Notes under the pieces: model-generated | The model's database searches: none | Seen by the model: only the letters and a program-made list of their open reading frames with translations | What the model was told of the DNA's origin: nothing | Assembly: GCA_902597875.1 (NCBI GenBank) | Contig: CACJZK010000002.1 | Span: 1-64,000 of the forward strand | Direction: 5' to 3' | DNA length: 64,000 nucleotides | Source: an uncultured Pelagibacteraceae bacterium | GTDB taxonomy: Bacteria > Pseudomonadota > Alphaproteobacteria > Pelagibacterales > Pelagibacteraceae | Program-made: the position numbers and the translations under genes | In this document: in pieces, positions 1 through 7,937 of the stretch | Numbering within the stretch: the first letter of the stretch is position 1 | How the letters are laid out: each line of letters opens with the position of its first letter

Positions 1-72
1 CCAAGAATAGATAGTCATTATGGATCCGCAATAACTGGAAGTCAAAGTATAATGGATGCAAAATTTAACTAA
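1..72 (+). CDS. 3' end of an unidentified CDS (truncated by window)
   Basis: An open frame enters at base 1 and stops at TAA 70-72, giving 23 C-terminal residues that begin PRIDSHYG and end MDAKFN. The stop lies two bases before the ATG of the acyl-CoA synthetase, so the gene is probably the upstream member of the same operon. The fragment is too short for me to assign a family. Confidence 0.5.
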   Translation, partial: PRIDSHYGSAITGSQSIMDAKFN

Positions 73-74
73 CA

Positions 75-1703
75 ATGAGTGTTTACAATAAAAATTTGGA
101 CAAAAATAAAGCAAATTTTGTTCCTCTGACACCACTTTCTTTTTTACAAAGAGCTAGAGATATTTATCCAAATTATGAAGCGTTAGTTTACGAAGATAGA
201 AAATATTCTTGGAACGATGTTTATATAAGGTGTGTTAAATTTGCTAGCGCATTAAATAAAATTGGCATAAAAAAAGGCGACACTGTTTCTTTTTTAGCTT
301 TTAATACCCCAGAAATCTTTGAAGCACATTATTCTGTTCCTATGACTGGCGCTGTACTTAACACAATAAATATTAGATTAGATGCTAAAACAATTTCTTA
401 CATTCTAAACCATAGTGAAGCAAAAGTTCTTGTTGTGGATAGACAGCTACATAAAGAGGTAAAAAAAGCATTAGTTTCGTTAAATAAAAAAATTACCATA
501 ATTGACATTCAAGATAAGTATGCAGATCAATCTAAATTAGAAAAAATAGGAGATTTAGAGTACGAAGAATTTCTAAATACTGGAGATGAAAATTATAATT
601 GGAAAATGCCAGAAGATGAGTGGGATGCTATTTCATTAAGTTATACATCCGGTACTACAGGCAATCCTAAAGGTGTTGTTTACCACCACAGAGGATCATA
701 TCTTATGTCAACGGGAAGTGCTGCTGCTTGGAACATGCCAAATAGGTTAAATTTTTTAACAATAGTTCCAATGTTTCATTGTAATGGATGGGGTTATCCA
801 TGGACTGTTCCAATGTTAATCGGTCGTACTATTTGTTTACGTAGTATCGATGTCAAAAAAATATTTGAACTCATTGAAAAACACAAAGTCACTCATTTTG
901 GAGGAGCTCCAATAGTATTAAATATGATTACCGGAGCGCCCGAAAATATAAAAAAAAAATTAACAAATCGAGTTTATGTATTAACTGCTGGGGCGCCACC
1001 TCCAAGCATTATATTTAAAAAAATGAAGGCTCTTGGTTTTGAAGTAATGCATGTTTATGGTTTAACTGAAACTTATGGTCATGTTACTCAATGTGCTTGG
1101 AACGATGGTTGGAATAATTTTGAGGAAGATAAGCAAAATGAAATTAAAGCACGTCAGGGAGTGAGATATCCTAATACAGAAGGAGTTTTAATTATGAACC
1201 CCGATACTATGAAAGAGGTTCCAAGAGACGGCAAAACTATTGGGGAAATTATGATTAGAGGAAATATAGTAATGAAGGGTTATTTTAAAGATAAAGATGC
1301 TACTGAAAAATCTATGAAAGGAGGCTGGTTTCATACAGGTGACTTAGCAGTTATACATCCAGATGGTTATATTAAAATTCAAGACAGGTCCAAAGATATA
1401 ATAATTTCTGGAGGAGAAAATATTTCCTCCATTGAGATAGAAAATACATTAGCAAAACATCCTTCAGTTTCAATAGCTGCAGTTGTATCTAAACCCGATG
1501 AAAAATGGGGTGAGGTTCCTTGTGCATTTATTGAAACAGTTAAAGATAAACCTGTAACAGAAAAAGAACTGATTTCTTTTTGTAAGGAAACTTTAGCAAG
1601 TTTTAAAGTTCCTAAAAAAGTTGAATTTTGTGAATTACCAAAAACTTCGACTGGTAAAATTCAAAAATTTGAACTTAGAAAAAAGGCCAAAGAATTAAGT
1701 TAA
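75..1703 (+). CDS. AMP-dependent acyl-CoA synthetase (DmdB-like possible)
   Basis: This is a 542-residue member of the ANL superfamily, which activates a carboxylic acid to its acyl-AMP and then to the CoA thioester in the cytoplasm. The ATP-binding signature TSGTTGNPKG is at residues 191-200, a GWFHTGDLA motif lies in the hinge region near residue 420, and the catalytic lysine sits in PKTSTGKIQK near the C-terminus. The length is normal. The N-terminus (NFVPLTPLSFLQRA) is of the type seen in broad acyl-CoA synthetases rather than the best-studied DmdB enzymes. It heads a run ending in a DmdA-like gene, so the substrate could be 3-methylmercaptopropionate or another short acid; this is inference. 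Confidence 0.88.
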   Translation: MSVYNKNLDKNKANFVPLTPLSFLQRARDIYPNYEALVYEDRKYSWNDVYIRCVKFASALNKIGIKKGDTVSFLAFNTPEIFEAHYSVPMTGAVLNTINIRLDAKTISYILNHSEAKVLVVDRQLHKEVKKALVSLNKKITIIDIQDKYADQSKLEKIGDLEYEEFLNTGDENYNWKMPEDEWDAISLSYTSGTTGNPKGVVYHHRGSYLMSTGSAAAWNMPNRLNFLTIVPMFHCNGWGYPWTVPMLIGRTICLRSIDVKKIFELIEKHKVTHFGGAPIVLNMITGAPENIKKKLTNRVYVLTAGAPPPSIIFKKMKALGFEVMHVYGLTETYGHVTQCAWNDGWNNFEEDKQNEIKARQGVRYPNTEGVLIMNPDTMKEVPRDGKTIGEIMIRGNIVMKGYFKDKDATEKSMKGGWFHTGDLAVIHPDGYIKIQDRSKDIIISGGENISSIEIENTLAKHPSVSIAAVVSKPDEKWGEVPCAFIETVKDKPVTEKELISFCKETLASFKVPKKVEFCELPKTSTGKIQKFELRKKAKELS

Positions 1704-1712
1704 TTTATTTAT

Positions 1713-2162
1713 ATGTCTAAAATAAAGATTGATCTTTTTTGGGAACTAAATAAAGGTGAACTTTTGCCTGGTAAATACTCTAATAAACATGAAATAATTT
1801 TTACATCTGATAAAAGAATTTCAGCCGATTCCGCACCAGATTGGAACGGTAAAGAGTCAAATGTTAATCCTGAGCAAACTCTTGCTGCTTCTTTAAGTAG
1901 TTGTCATATGATGACTTTCTTAGCTTTAGCAGCCAAGATGAAGTGGCAAGTTTTAAGTTATAAAGATAATGCTATAGCAACACTTGGAAAAAATTCTAAA
2001 GGACAAATGTCCGTAACCCAAATTGAATTAAATCCTAAAGTTCAGTTTTCAAAGGGCTTTTCAGTTAAAGAGGAAGAGATGAAAAAAATACAAGACAGAG
2101 CACATAGATACTGTTTTATTGCTAATTCTTTATCTCAAGAAGTAAAAGTTTTAATAAATTAA
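1713..2162 (+). CDS. OsmC/Ohr family protein
   Basis: This 149-residue protein belongs to the OsmC/Ohr family of thiol-dependent peroxide-reducing proteins. The two family cysteines are visible in SSCHMMTF (about residue 64) and HRYCFIANS (about residue 134), with the NPEQTLAASLSSCH stretch typical of the family. It starts 9 bases after the acyl-CoA synthetase and ends 5 bases before the crotonase gene. That makes it part of the same operon, where it may protect against organic peroxides or act on a reactive sulfur or acyl intermediate; the second idea is speculative. The exact subfamily was not resolved. Confidence 0.85.
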   Translation: MSKIKIDLFWELNKGELLPGKYSNKHEIIFTSDKRISADSAPDWNGKESNVNPEQTLAASLSSCHMMTFLALAAKMKWQVLSYKDNAIATLGKNSKGQMSVTQIELNPKVQFSKGFSVKEEEMKKIQDRAHRYCFIANSLSQEVKVLIN

Positions 2163-2167
2163 AAATA

Positions 2168-2977
2168 ATGAATAAATTAACCAATAAGGATATTTTAAAA
2201 ACTTCACTAAATTCAGATGGAATTTTACGTCTTTCTCTAAACAATCCGAATAACCAAAATACTTTATCAGAGGATATGATGTTAAATTTACAATCTGCTT
2301 TAAACGAGTCAATTCAGGATAAAAAAACTAGGGTTATTATAATCTCGGCAGAGGGACCTATATTTTCCGCTGGACACGATTTAAAAGAGTTAAAAGCTAA
2401 ACGTCAAAATTCCGATAAAGGTAAAGCTTATTTTAATGATGTTATGACAAAATGTTCTAAGTTAATGCAAACAATAGTTAAAAATCCTAAGCCAGTAATA
2501 GCTGAAGTTGCAGGTGTAGCCACAGCAGCTGGATGTCAATTGGTTGCTAGTTGCGATCTAGCGTATGCTGGTAAATCCTCTAAATTTGCGACGCCTGGAG
2601 TTAATATTGGTCTATTTTGTTCAACTCCAATGGTAGCTTTATCCAGAAACATAACAAACAAACATTCAATGGAAATGCTTCTGACTGGAGATTTAATTTC
2701 ACCTTATAAAGCTGTCGAAATTGGATTAATTAATCAAGTAGTAAATAACGAATCTCTTCAAAAAACTGTTCTAGATGTAGCTTCAAAAATTTCAAAAAAG
2801 TCAGCTATGACATTAAAAATTGGTAAAGAGGCTTTTTATAATCAGTTAGATATGAATTTATCTGATGCATATGAGTATGCTTCTAATGTAATGGTGCAGA
2901 ACATGCTTAAGATTGATGCTGAAGAAGGAATAGATGCATTTATAAATAAGCGAAAACCCAAATGGAAAGATCAGTGA
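2168..2977 (+). CDS. Enoyl-CoA hydratase/isomerase-like protein lacking both catalytic glutamates
   Basis: This is a 269-residue crotonase-fold protein. The oxyanion-hole motifs are present (FSAGHDL at 66-72 and GVATAAGCQL at 116-125). Aligned by eye with classical enoyl-CoA hydratase, the two catalytic glutamates are replaced by Gln124 and Gly144, and the segment GVNIGLFCSTP matches the ECHDC3-like branch of the family. It may therefore bind an acyl-CoA without being a normal hydratase. It follows the OsmC gene by 5 bases. DmdD of the DMSP pathway is also a crotonase, but this protein does not look like a standard active one. Confidence 0.85.
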   Translation: MNKLTNKDILKTSLNSDGILRLSLNNPNNQNTLSEDMMLNLQSALNESIQDKKTRVIIISAEGPIFSAGHDLKELKAKRQNSDKGKAYFNDVMTKCSKLMQTIVKNPKPVIAEVAGVATAAGCQLVASCDLAYAGKSSKFATPGVNIGLFCSTPMVALSRNITNKHSMEMLLTGDLISPYKAVEIGLINQVVNNESLQKTVLDVASKISKKSAMTLKIGKEAFYNQLDMNLSDAYEYASNVMVQNMLKIDAEEGIDAFINKRKPKWKDQ

Positions 2978-3009
2978 TTAGTTTTTAATCGTAAAGTGGG
3001 GGAAATTAA

Positions 3010-3786
3010 TTGATTTTAGAAGTAGATAATAAAAAAGTTTTTGCTACAGATGGAGGTAATGTTTTTGACAAAAAAAAACATACAATAATACTTTTACATG
3101 GAAGCGGACTTTCAAATGTAGTTTGGTCTTTAACTGATCAATATTTATCAAATCAAGGATACAATGTTTTAGCGTTTGATTTACCAGGACATGGTAATTC
3201 AGAAGGTGAGTGTTTAAAAAATATAGAGGATATGTCTGAATGGTTAAATAAAACATTAAAAAAAATACAAGTAACTGAATTTTCTATACTAGGTCATTCT
3301 CAAGGTTGTTTAATAGCCTTAGACTATGCACACAAATACCCTCAAAATTTAAAAAATCTAATATTTGTTGGTGGATCGTTTGCTATTCCTGTCAATCAAG
3401 ATTTAATTGATTTGGCACGATCAGGTGACATGAAAGCGATCAACCTAATGATGAAATGGGGTTATGGCGACTCTAAAAGATTCATCGGAGGGAATCCTGT
3501 TCAAAAAATTGTTAATTCACCAAGAGAGGTAAGCGATGTTTTGTCAGTTGATTTAATTGCTTGTAATAACTACAAAAACGGTATTAAAGCGACCAAATCA
3601 ATAAAATGCCCTACACTTTTTATATTCGGAGAGATTGATAAAATGATAACGCTTTCAAAAGGAAAGGAGTTTGCCTCACTTGTTCCTAATTCTAAAACTC
3701 ATGTAATTAAAAATTGTGGTCATATGATAATGTTTGAAAATGCCTTTGAAATGAGAGAAAAGGTTGTTGAATTTTTAAAAAAATGA
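3010..3786 (+). CDS. Alpha/beta hydrolase
   Basis: This 258-residue alpha/beta hydrolase has an HGSG oxyanion motif (30-33), nucleophile elbow GHSQG with Ser97, a probable acid in GEIDK (Asp210) and a catalytic histidine in NCGHM (His238). The start is TTG; no in-frame ATG precedes the conserved core, and a purine run GGGGGA lies just upstream. The stop overlaps the start of the DmdA-like gene as ATGA, implying translational coupling. The substrate is unknown; a thioester or ester made by the upstream enzymes is a reasonable guess from context. Confidence 0.85.
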   Translation: MILEVDNKKVFATDGGNVFDKKKHTIILLHGSGLSNVVWSLTDQYLSNQGYNVLAFDLPGHGNSEGECLKNIEDMSEWLNKTLKKIQVTEFSILGHSQGCLIALDYAHKYPQNLKNLIFVGGSFAIPVNQDLIDLARSGDMKAINLMMKWGYGDSKRFIGGNPVQKIVNSPREVSDVLSVDLIACNNYKNGIKATKSIKCPTLFIFGEIDKMITLSKGKEFASLVPNSKTHVIKNCGHMIMFENAFEMREKVVEFLKK

Positions 3787-4889
3787 AAACTGTTATTACA
3801 AGATCTAGGCGTTTGAGGGGTACTCCATTTACTTCGAGACTCGAAAAACAAGGTGTTAAAAGTTATACAATTTATAATCATATGCTTTTACCAACAACTT
3901 TTTCTACACCAGAGGAAGAGTACGTTCATTTAAAAGAGCATGTTCAAGTTTGGGATGTTTCAGTGCAAAGGGAGATAGAAATAACAGGCGAAGATTCCGA
4001 CAAGTTGATGCAGCTAATGACTTGCAGAAATTTATCTAAATTAAAAGTTGGTATGTGTTATTACGTGCCTCTTGTAGACTCGGAAGGAGGAATGATCAAC
4101 GATCCTTTGGTCTATAAATTAGAAAATAATAGATGGAGGGTATGTATAGCAGATTCGGATGTATTATTATTTGCAAAAGGAATTGCTAGTGTAAAACAAT
4201 TCAAAGTAAACATTTTTGAAGCAAACGTAAATACACTTGCAATACAAGGAGCAAAATCTGATAAATTTATGTCAAAAATATTTGGAAAAAAAATAAACGA
4301 CTTAAAATTTTTTAGATATGATTTTTTTAATTTCAATAACAATAAATTTTTAATTTCAAGATCTGGTTTTTCTAAACAAGGGGGCTTTGAAATTCATATT
4401 GATAATATAAATGCCGGGCTAGATCTTTATGATTATTTTTTTAAAATTGGAAAAGATTTTAATTTAAAACCAGGTACACCAAACCACCCTGAGCGTATCG
4501 AGGGTGGTTTATTATCATATGGGAGCGATATGGACATTAATGACAACCCTTTTGAATGTGGATTTGATAGATATATAGACTTAGAATCAGATATAGTATT
4601 TTTAGGTAAAGAAAAATTAAAAGAAATTAAAAAAAAAGGAATTAGAAGAAAACTTATGGGTGTAAAAATCGAAACTAATTTAATAAATCTTTCAGCAGAA
4701 ATTCCTATATTTAATTTAGATGAAAAAGAAATTGGTAAATTAAGATCAGCGGCATTTTCTCCTAAATTCAAAAAAGTAGTTGGTATAGCTATGATTCAAA
4801 AGGATCTATGTAAGGACTTACAGAAATTTAAATTAAAATTAAATGGCAATTATGTATTCGGAGAAGTTTGTAATTTACCAATTGTATAA
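3783..4889 (+). CDS. dmdA: DMSP demethylase DmdA or close GcvT-family demethylase
   Basis: This 368-residue protein belongs to the GcvT/aminomethyltransferase fold. DmdA removes a methyl group from dimethylsulfoniopropionate onto tetrahydrofolate in the cytoplasm. Recognisable stretches shared with DmdA are RRLRGTPFTSR, YNHMLLPTTF, HLKEHVQVWDVS, ADSDVLLFAKG, SRSGFSKQGGFEIH, DNPFECGFDRY and FLGKEKLKEIKKKG. Some positions (PNHPERIEGGLLSYG) look more like DmdA-related paralogues than canonical SAR11 DmdA, so the substrate is not certain. It overlaps the hydrolase gene by 4 bases and abuts the next gene (TAA then ATG at 4890). A perfect 10-bp inverted repeat lies inside the gene. Confidence 0.75.
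   Translation: MKTVITRSRRLRGTPFTSRLEKQGVKSYTIYNHMLLPTTFSTPEEEYVHLKEHVQVWDVSVQREIEITGEDSDKLMQLMTCRNLSKLKVGMCYYVPLVDSEGGMINDPLVYKLENNRWRVCIADSDVLLFAKGIASVKQFKVNIFEANVNTLAIQGAKSDKFMSKIFGKKINDLKFFRYDFFNFNNNKFLISRSGFSKQGGFEIHIDNINAGLDLYDYFFKIGKDFNLKPGTPNHPERIEGGLLSYGSDMDINDNPFECGFDRYIDLESDIVFLGKEKLKEIKKKGIRRKLMGVKIETNLINLSAEIPIFNLDEKEIGKLRSAAFSPKFKKVVGIAMIQKDLCKDLQKFKLKLNGNYVFGEVCNLPIV
4481..4510 (+). repeat. Perfect inverted repeat inside the dmdA-like gene
   Basis: AAACCACCCT (4481-4490) and AGGGTGGTTT (4501-4510) are exact reverse complements separated by a 10-base loop. The arms are half G+C in an otherwise very AT-rich gene. They encode the conserved PNHPERIEGG segment, so protein constraint may explain the symmetry. 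Confidence 0.6.
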
Positions 4890-5174
4890 ATGAGAAAAGC
4901 AAAAATTTATATACCAACTAAAACTGCTATGCAGTCTGGTAGAGGTAAAGTTAAAAAATGGGTATTAGAGTTTGAAACAAAAGACCCAACTATAAATCCC
5001 TTAATGGGCTGGGAATCTTCTGAAGATACAATGGGCGAGGTTAGATTAGAATTTTCTACCAAAGATAAAGCAGTTGATTTTGCAAAGAAAAATAATATTA
5101 ATTTCAATATTATAGAACCCAAAAAAAGAAAATTTGTTATCAAATCATATTCGGATAACTTTACTAAAAATTAA
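4890..5174 (+). CDS. NADH:ubiquinone oxidoreductase accessory subunit (Ndufs4-like)
   Basis: This 94-residue protein matches the ETC complex I subunit conserved region (Ndufs4 family): it opens with KAKIYIPTKTAMQSG, contains KKWVLEFE and NPLMGWESSEDTMGEVRLEF, and closes with KKRKFVIKSYSDNF. In mitochondria and alphaproteobacteria this small subunit sits on the peripheral arm of complex I. Its ATG follows the stop of the DmdA-like gene with no gap, and it ends two bases before the SbmA-like gene, so it appears embedded in this operon rather than with nuo genes. Confidence 0.85.
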   Translation: MRKAKIYIPTKTAMQSGRGKVKKWVLEFETKDPTINPLMGWESSEDTMGEVRLEFSTKDKAVDFAKKNNINFNIIEPKKRKFVIKSYSDNFTKN

Positions 5175-5176
5175 AT

Positions 5177-6181
5177 ATGTGGCGTAGTTTTTTTACTGAT
5201 AAAAAATGGTTATTGTGGTCTTGGGGTGGATTTCTTTTCATAATACTATCCCTATTATCTCAGACTTGGATAGATGTTAAAATAAATGAATGGTACAAGG
5301 GTTTCTACGACCTTCTTCAAAAAGCACCAGAAAGAGAGCTTTCAGAATTTTATGATGGAATATTGTTATTTATGAAATTAGCGATTCCATATGTAATTAT
5401 TTATACAATAACTAATTATTTTACACGTCTATGGGCCTTTAGATGGCGCGAAGCAATGACTTTTTCATATATGCCTTACTGGAGAGCAGTTGATGCAAAA
5501 GTAGAGGGAGCATCTCAAAGAATACAAGAAGACTGCATGAATTTTGCTAAAATAGTTGAAAGTTTGGGCTTGCAAGTAATTAGAGCTATAATGTTATTGA
5601 TAGCCTTTATACCTATTTTGTGGGGTCTATCCTCTAACGTAGTTATACCTTTTTTTAAAGATATAAGCGGTTCATTAGTCTGGGTATCATTAACTGCTAG
5701 TTTAGGAGGTTTAGTAATTAGTTGGATTGTTGGTATAAAATTACCAGGTCTTGAGTATAACAATCAAAAAGTAGAAGCTGCATTTAGAAAAGAATTAGTT
5801 TATGGTGAAGATGATAGAGAAAATTACGTTCGACCCCCGACAATTCTACAACTATTTACTGGTATAAAGTTCAATTATCACAGATTATTTTTACATTATG
5901 GATATTTTGATTTATGGCTCATTATGTATAATCAATCTATGATAATAGTACCTTACTTATTAATGGGTCCAGGACTATTTACTGGTGCTATGACTTTAGG
6001 TGTTTTAATACAAACCTCAAGTGCATTTAGAGAAGTACAAAGTAGTTTTTCATTATTCTTGCAAAACTGGACAAGAATTACTGAACTTAGATCTATCTAT
6101 AAACGTTTGATGGAATTTGAAGAAGCTATCAATTTCAAGAAAAAGATTAGAAAAGTTAAAAAATCTGATGTAAGAATATAA
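5177..6181 (+). CDS. SbmA/BacA-like inner-membrane transporter
   Basis: This 334-residue multi-pass membrane protein resembles the SbmA/BacA family, proton-driven importers of peptides and related molecules that look like the membrane domain of an ABC exporter without an ATPase. Visible family features are WIDVKINEWYKGFYDLLQ near the N-terminus, WRAVDAKVEGASQRIQED near residue 105, and FREVQSSFSLFLQNW with ITELRSIYKRLMEFE near the C-terminus. No Walker motifs are present. Its stop overlaps the start of the AEC gene as TAATG, implying coupling. The transported substrate is unknown. Confidence 0.8.
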   Translation: MWRSFFTDKKWLLWSWGGFLFIILSLLSQTWIDVKINEWYKGFYDLLQKAPERELSEFYDGILLFMKLAIPYVIIYTITNYFTRLWAFRWREAMTFSYMPYWRAVDAKVEGASQRIQEDCMNFAKIVESLGLQVIRAIMLLIAFIPILWGLSSNVVIPFFKDISGSLVWVSLTASLGGLVISWIVGIKLPGLEYNNQKVEAAFRKELVYGEDDRENYVRPPTILQLFTGIKFNYHRLFLHYGYFDLWLIMYNQSMIIVPYLLMGPGLFTGAMTLGVLIQTSSAFREVQSSFSLFLQNWTRITELRSIYKRLMEFEEAINFKKKIRKVKKSDVRI

Positions 6182-7080
6182 TGGAGATCTACCTTAAACT
6201 CCTCGATGTTCTCTTTCCAGTTTTTTTTATTATTGGTGTTGGCTACTACCTTGGACTAAAAGATCCAAAATTTGACACAAGGTTCATAACAAATTTTGCT
6301 GGAAATATAGGTACACCTGCTATGATTTTTTATACTATTACAACCACAGGAGTTACCCTAGCTGTATTTATAGAGTATTTTATATATGCTTTAATTGTAA
6401 TCGGTGGTTTTTCACTAGTAGGTCTGGCTTTTTTATTTTTTTTAAAAAAAGATGTAATTAGTGAACTTCCTCCACTAATTTTGCCTAACACAGGAAATAT
6501 GGGTGTTCCAATATGTCTATTTGCATACGGAACAGCTGGTTTAGGTGTCGCTTCTGCAATTGCTTCAGTAATAATTTTACTTCACTTTACAGTAGGGGTA
6601 TTACTTGCCAAAAAAAGTTTCTCATTACAAATTTTAATAAAAAATGTTCCAATTTATGGAATAATAATCGCTATCATATTTTTATATTTTGAATGGGAGG
6701 TTCCAGGCTTTATTGAAAACACAACTTTTCTTTTAACCTATACGACTATTTTTTTAGTTTTAATGTCTTTAGGCATTGCCTTATCCAGATTTAAAGTAGT
6801 TTCTTGGACACACGCATCTATATTAGGAGGTGTAAGAGTTATTATTGGACCTATTATAGGTTTTTCCCTTATTAAGTATTTAAATTTAGAGGGTTTCCCG
6901 GCTGGTGTTTTGTTAATTCAATCCTCTATGCCGAGTGCTGTACTTACTTATTTGGTTGGTTCAATGTATTCAAAGAAGAGGGTAGTGGATAGCGTCGCAA
7001 GTGTAATTGTTACCTCTACTTTAATGTCTTTAATTACGATACCAATTGTTGTTTTTTACAGTCTTAAATTTTTTCAATAA
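6181..7080 (+). CDS. AEC family permease (auxin efflux carrier fold)
   Basis: This 299-residue hydrophobic protein has about ten predicted membrane segments and the AEC-family N-terminus FPVFFIIGVGYYLG, with the conserved LPNTGNMGVPI stretch near residue 98 and SSMPSAVLTYLVG near residue 248. Bacterial AEC permeases move small organic acids such as malate or malonate. It is the last gene of the plus-strand run, overlapping its upstream neighbour by one base, and is followed by a 336-bp gene-free gap. The substrate cannot be told from sequence; a carboxylate fits the metabolic context. Confidence 0.85.
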   Translation: MEIYLKLLDVLFPVFFIIGVGYYLGLKDPKFDTRFITNFAGNIGTPAMIFYTITTTGVTLAVFIEYFIYALIVIGGFSLVGLAFLFFLKKDVISELPPLILPNTGNMGVPICLFAYGTAGLGVASAIASVIILLHFTVGVLLAKKSFSLQILIKNVPIYGIIIAIIFLYFEWEVPGFIENTTFLLTYTTIFLVLMSLGIALSRFKVVSWTHASILGGVRVIIGPIIGFSLIKYLNLEGFPAGVLLIQSSMPSAVLTYLVGSMYSKKRVVDSVASVIVTSTLMSLITIPIVVFYSLKFFQ

Positions 7081-7416
7081 AATCAATGGCTTACAATATA
7101 TTCTTAAAGCAATACATTAATATTTGCAATTATAAGATTTCATAAAAGCTTATTAAATACTTATCTATCAAAAAGTAGCTAAAAATGTAGGTTTTTAAAC
7201 ATCAAAATACCAATATTTGCAAAGAAACTAGATAATCTAGAAATATTGATATAGTTAATTTCTAGAGCCTTGCAATATAAGAATATAGTGTTTAATCGGC
7301 CATAGATAGCTAAATTTTAAGCGAATGCATTTAGTTGGTACAACTGAAAGGAGAAAGAGTAAAAAATCAGGTAAATTTAACTAAATAAGCTAGAATCGTT
7401 GTTATACAACACTTTT
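7081..7416. other. 336-bp gene-free intergenic gap
   Basis: This is the longest non-coding stretch in the window. I see no ORF, tRNA or known RNA fold in it. The words AATATTTGCAA and AATATTTGCAAAG recur around 7118 and 7210, and a short hairpin (GTTGT-TAT-ACAAC, 7398-7410) followed by ACTTTTTC lies near its right end. It separates the operon from an accessory gene patch and could be an old junction. Confidence 0.5.
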
Positions 7417-7812
7417 TCAGCTATTTTTATTGTATTTAGCATGACTTTTAGAACCTTTGTTGGCACCAACAAAAATCAAAGTCCATGCTGGTTTTTCGTT
7501 GAAAAGTTTAAGGCTATGTTTGTCTTCTGCTTTTCTAAAACCTATATAACCTGGTTTCCTTGAATACGAGCCTTTATTTGTAGTTTCTAAGTATCCACCC
7601 TTTAAAATTACAGTTATATAAGACCAATAATGGTCATGTAAATCGCCTAAATCACTTTTAAGTATCTTATGTATGAAAATATTGAAAGGAAACCACTTGG
7701 GTCGTTTCCTAAATAATGGATAATACCTAATCATAAAGGGTTTTGCTTTGTCATAATCAGGCCAACTAGGACCTCTGTCTAAAATTACTCTTTTCCGATT
7801 TCTAAAAAACAT
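7417..7812 (-). CDS. Small cupin-like protein of phage type
   Basis: This 131-residue protein has a single cupin-like barrel pattern: LGDLHDHYWSYITVILKGGYLE at about residues 55-76 and EDKHSLKLF with PAWTLIFVG further on. The paired histidines of HDHYW, the glutamate of GYLE and the later KHSL histidine are plausible metal ligands. Similar HDHPW-type proteins occur in phage and cyanophage genomes, so a viral origin is likely. It is a lone gene on the minus strand, back to back with the recombinase gene. The function is unknown. Confidence 0.65.
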   Translation of the reverse strand: MFFRNRKRVILDRGPSWPDYDKAKPFMIRYYPLFRKRPKWFPFNIFIHKILKSDLGDLHDHYWSYITVILKGGYLETTNKGSYSRKPGYIGFRKAEDKHSLKLFNEKPAWTLIFVGANKGSKSHAKYNKNS

Positions 7813-7878
7813 TTTTTAAGTCTAATAACTATTTATAATTTTTCAAATTAATTTATTTTTGCATGTTTCAATTTAAGG

Positions 7879-7907
7879 TTGACAGATTTTTATCCATGAT
7901 GTATATT
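7879..7907 (+). promoter_or_regulatory. Sigma-70-type promoter of the recombinase gene
   Basis: TTGACA (7879-7884) and TATATT (7902-7907) are separated by exactly 17 bases, a near-consensus housekeeping promoter. Transcription would start near 7914 and the ATG is at 7938, leaving a short leader. The -10 box overlaps the left arm of the palindrome at 7904-7934. Confidence 0.75.
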
Positions 7908-7934
7908 TCCGATAATTAATGGTTATCGGAAATA
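7904..7934. repeat. Perfect 12-7-12 palindrome, dif-like recombination site or operator
   Basis: TATTTCCGATAA (7904-7915) and TTATCGGAAATA (7923-7934) are exact reverse complements around a 7-base spacer (TTAATGG). Arms of 11-13 bp with a 6-8 bp spacer are the classic layout of tyrosine recombinase core sites. The right arm TTATCGGAAAT shares its TTAT and AAAT ends with the XerD arm of E. coli dif (TTATGTTAAAT). The site lies 3 bases upstream of the recombinase ATG and overlaps its -10 box, so an autoregulatory operator is the alternative. Confidence 0.75.
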
Positions 7935-7937
7935 ATT

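Noticed and set aside
7398-7410. Short hairpin as a terminator
   Set aside because: Only 5-bp arms and a weak T-run; too poor to call.
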